DNA of 15,833 bases, from assembly GCA_030146225.1 (NCBI GenBank), contig JASLCA010000044.1, positions 1 to 15,833 of the forward strand, in the 5' to 3' direction. Position numbers and translations under genes: made by a program. This stretch comes from Sphingobacterium sp. GTDB taxonomy: Bacteria > Bacteroidota > Bacteroidia > Sphingobacteriales > Sphingobacteriaceae. Shown in pieces: positions 15,825 through 15,833 of the stretch (the stretch's first letter is position 1; each line of letters begins with the position of its first letter). The notes under the pieces were generated by a model. It was given only the letters and a program-made list of their open reading frames with translations. It was not told the origin of the DNA and searched no databases.

Positions 15825-15833
15825 AATATTGTA

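Overview
The window is a glycan-uptake type locus of a Bacteroidota bacterium. I place it in the Sphingobacteriaceae (Sphingobacterium or Pedobacter-like) by inference from gene style, moderate GC, A-rich translation starts without clear Shine-Dalgarno sequences, and an STN-bearing SusC with a long basic N-terminal extension. It holds seven full-length genes: two SusC/SusD outer-membrane uptake pairs on opposite strands and three exported accessory proteins. There are no tRNAs, rRNAs, insertion sequences or CRISPR arrays.

Layout. Positions 1-399 are mostly non-coding upstream DNA with several short inverted repeats and no confident promoter. A plus-strand susC-susD pair (400-5047) follows and ends at a perfect 13-bp stem terminator (5051-5080) that also serves the opposite strand. 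From the right edge a minus-strand operon runs leftward over about 10.7 kb: susC with an STN domain (15824-12459), susD (12447-10768), an exported FAD-dependent oxidoreductase with a C-terminal golvesin/Xly-like carbohydrate-binding domain (10760-8715), an exported DUF4886/SGNH-hydrolase-like protein (8694-7072), and an exported beta-propeller protein (7042-5102). Gaps in this operon are 11, 7, 20 and 29 nt, so co-transcription is very likely.

How the parts may work together. SusC is a TonB-dependent barrel and SusD its surface lipoprotein lid; together they bind and import oligomers, usually glycans. The three accessory proteins have ordinary Sec signal peptides without a lipobox, so they are expected in the periplasm, downstream of import. 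No recognisable glycoside hydrolase or classical polysaccharide lyase is present. The operon instead offers a flavin redox enzyme, a possible esterase and a propeller of unknown activity. That combination is the most interesting aspect of the window: it may process its substrate by oxidation, deacylation and perhaps elimination rather than by a standard hydrolase set. The substrate cannot be read from the sequence.

Regulation. The minus-strand SusC carries an N-terminal STN domain, which in this phylum usually couples to a FecR anti-sigma/ECF sigma pair; such genes would lie just beyond the right edge. The plus-strand SusC lacks STN, so the two pairs are probably controlled differently.
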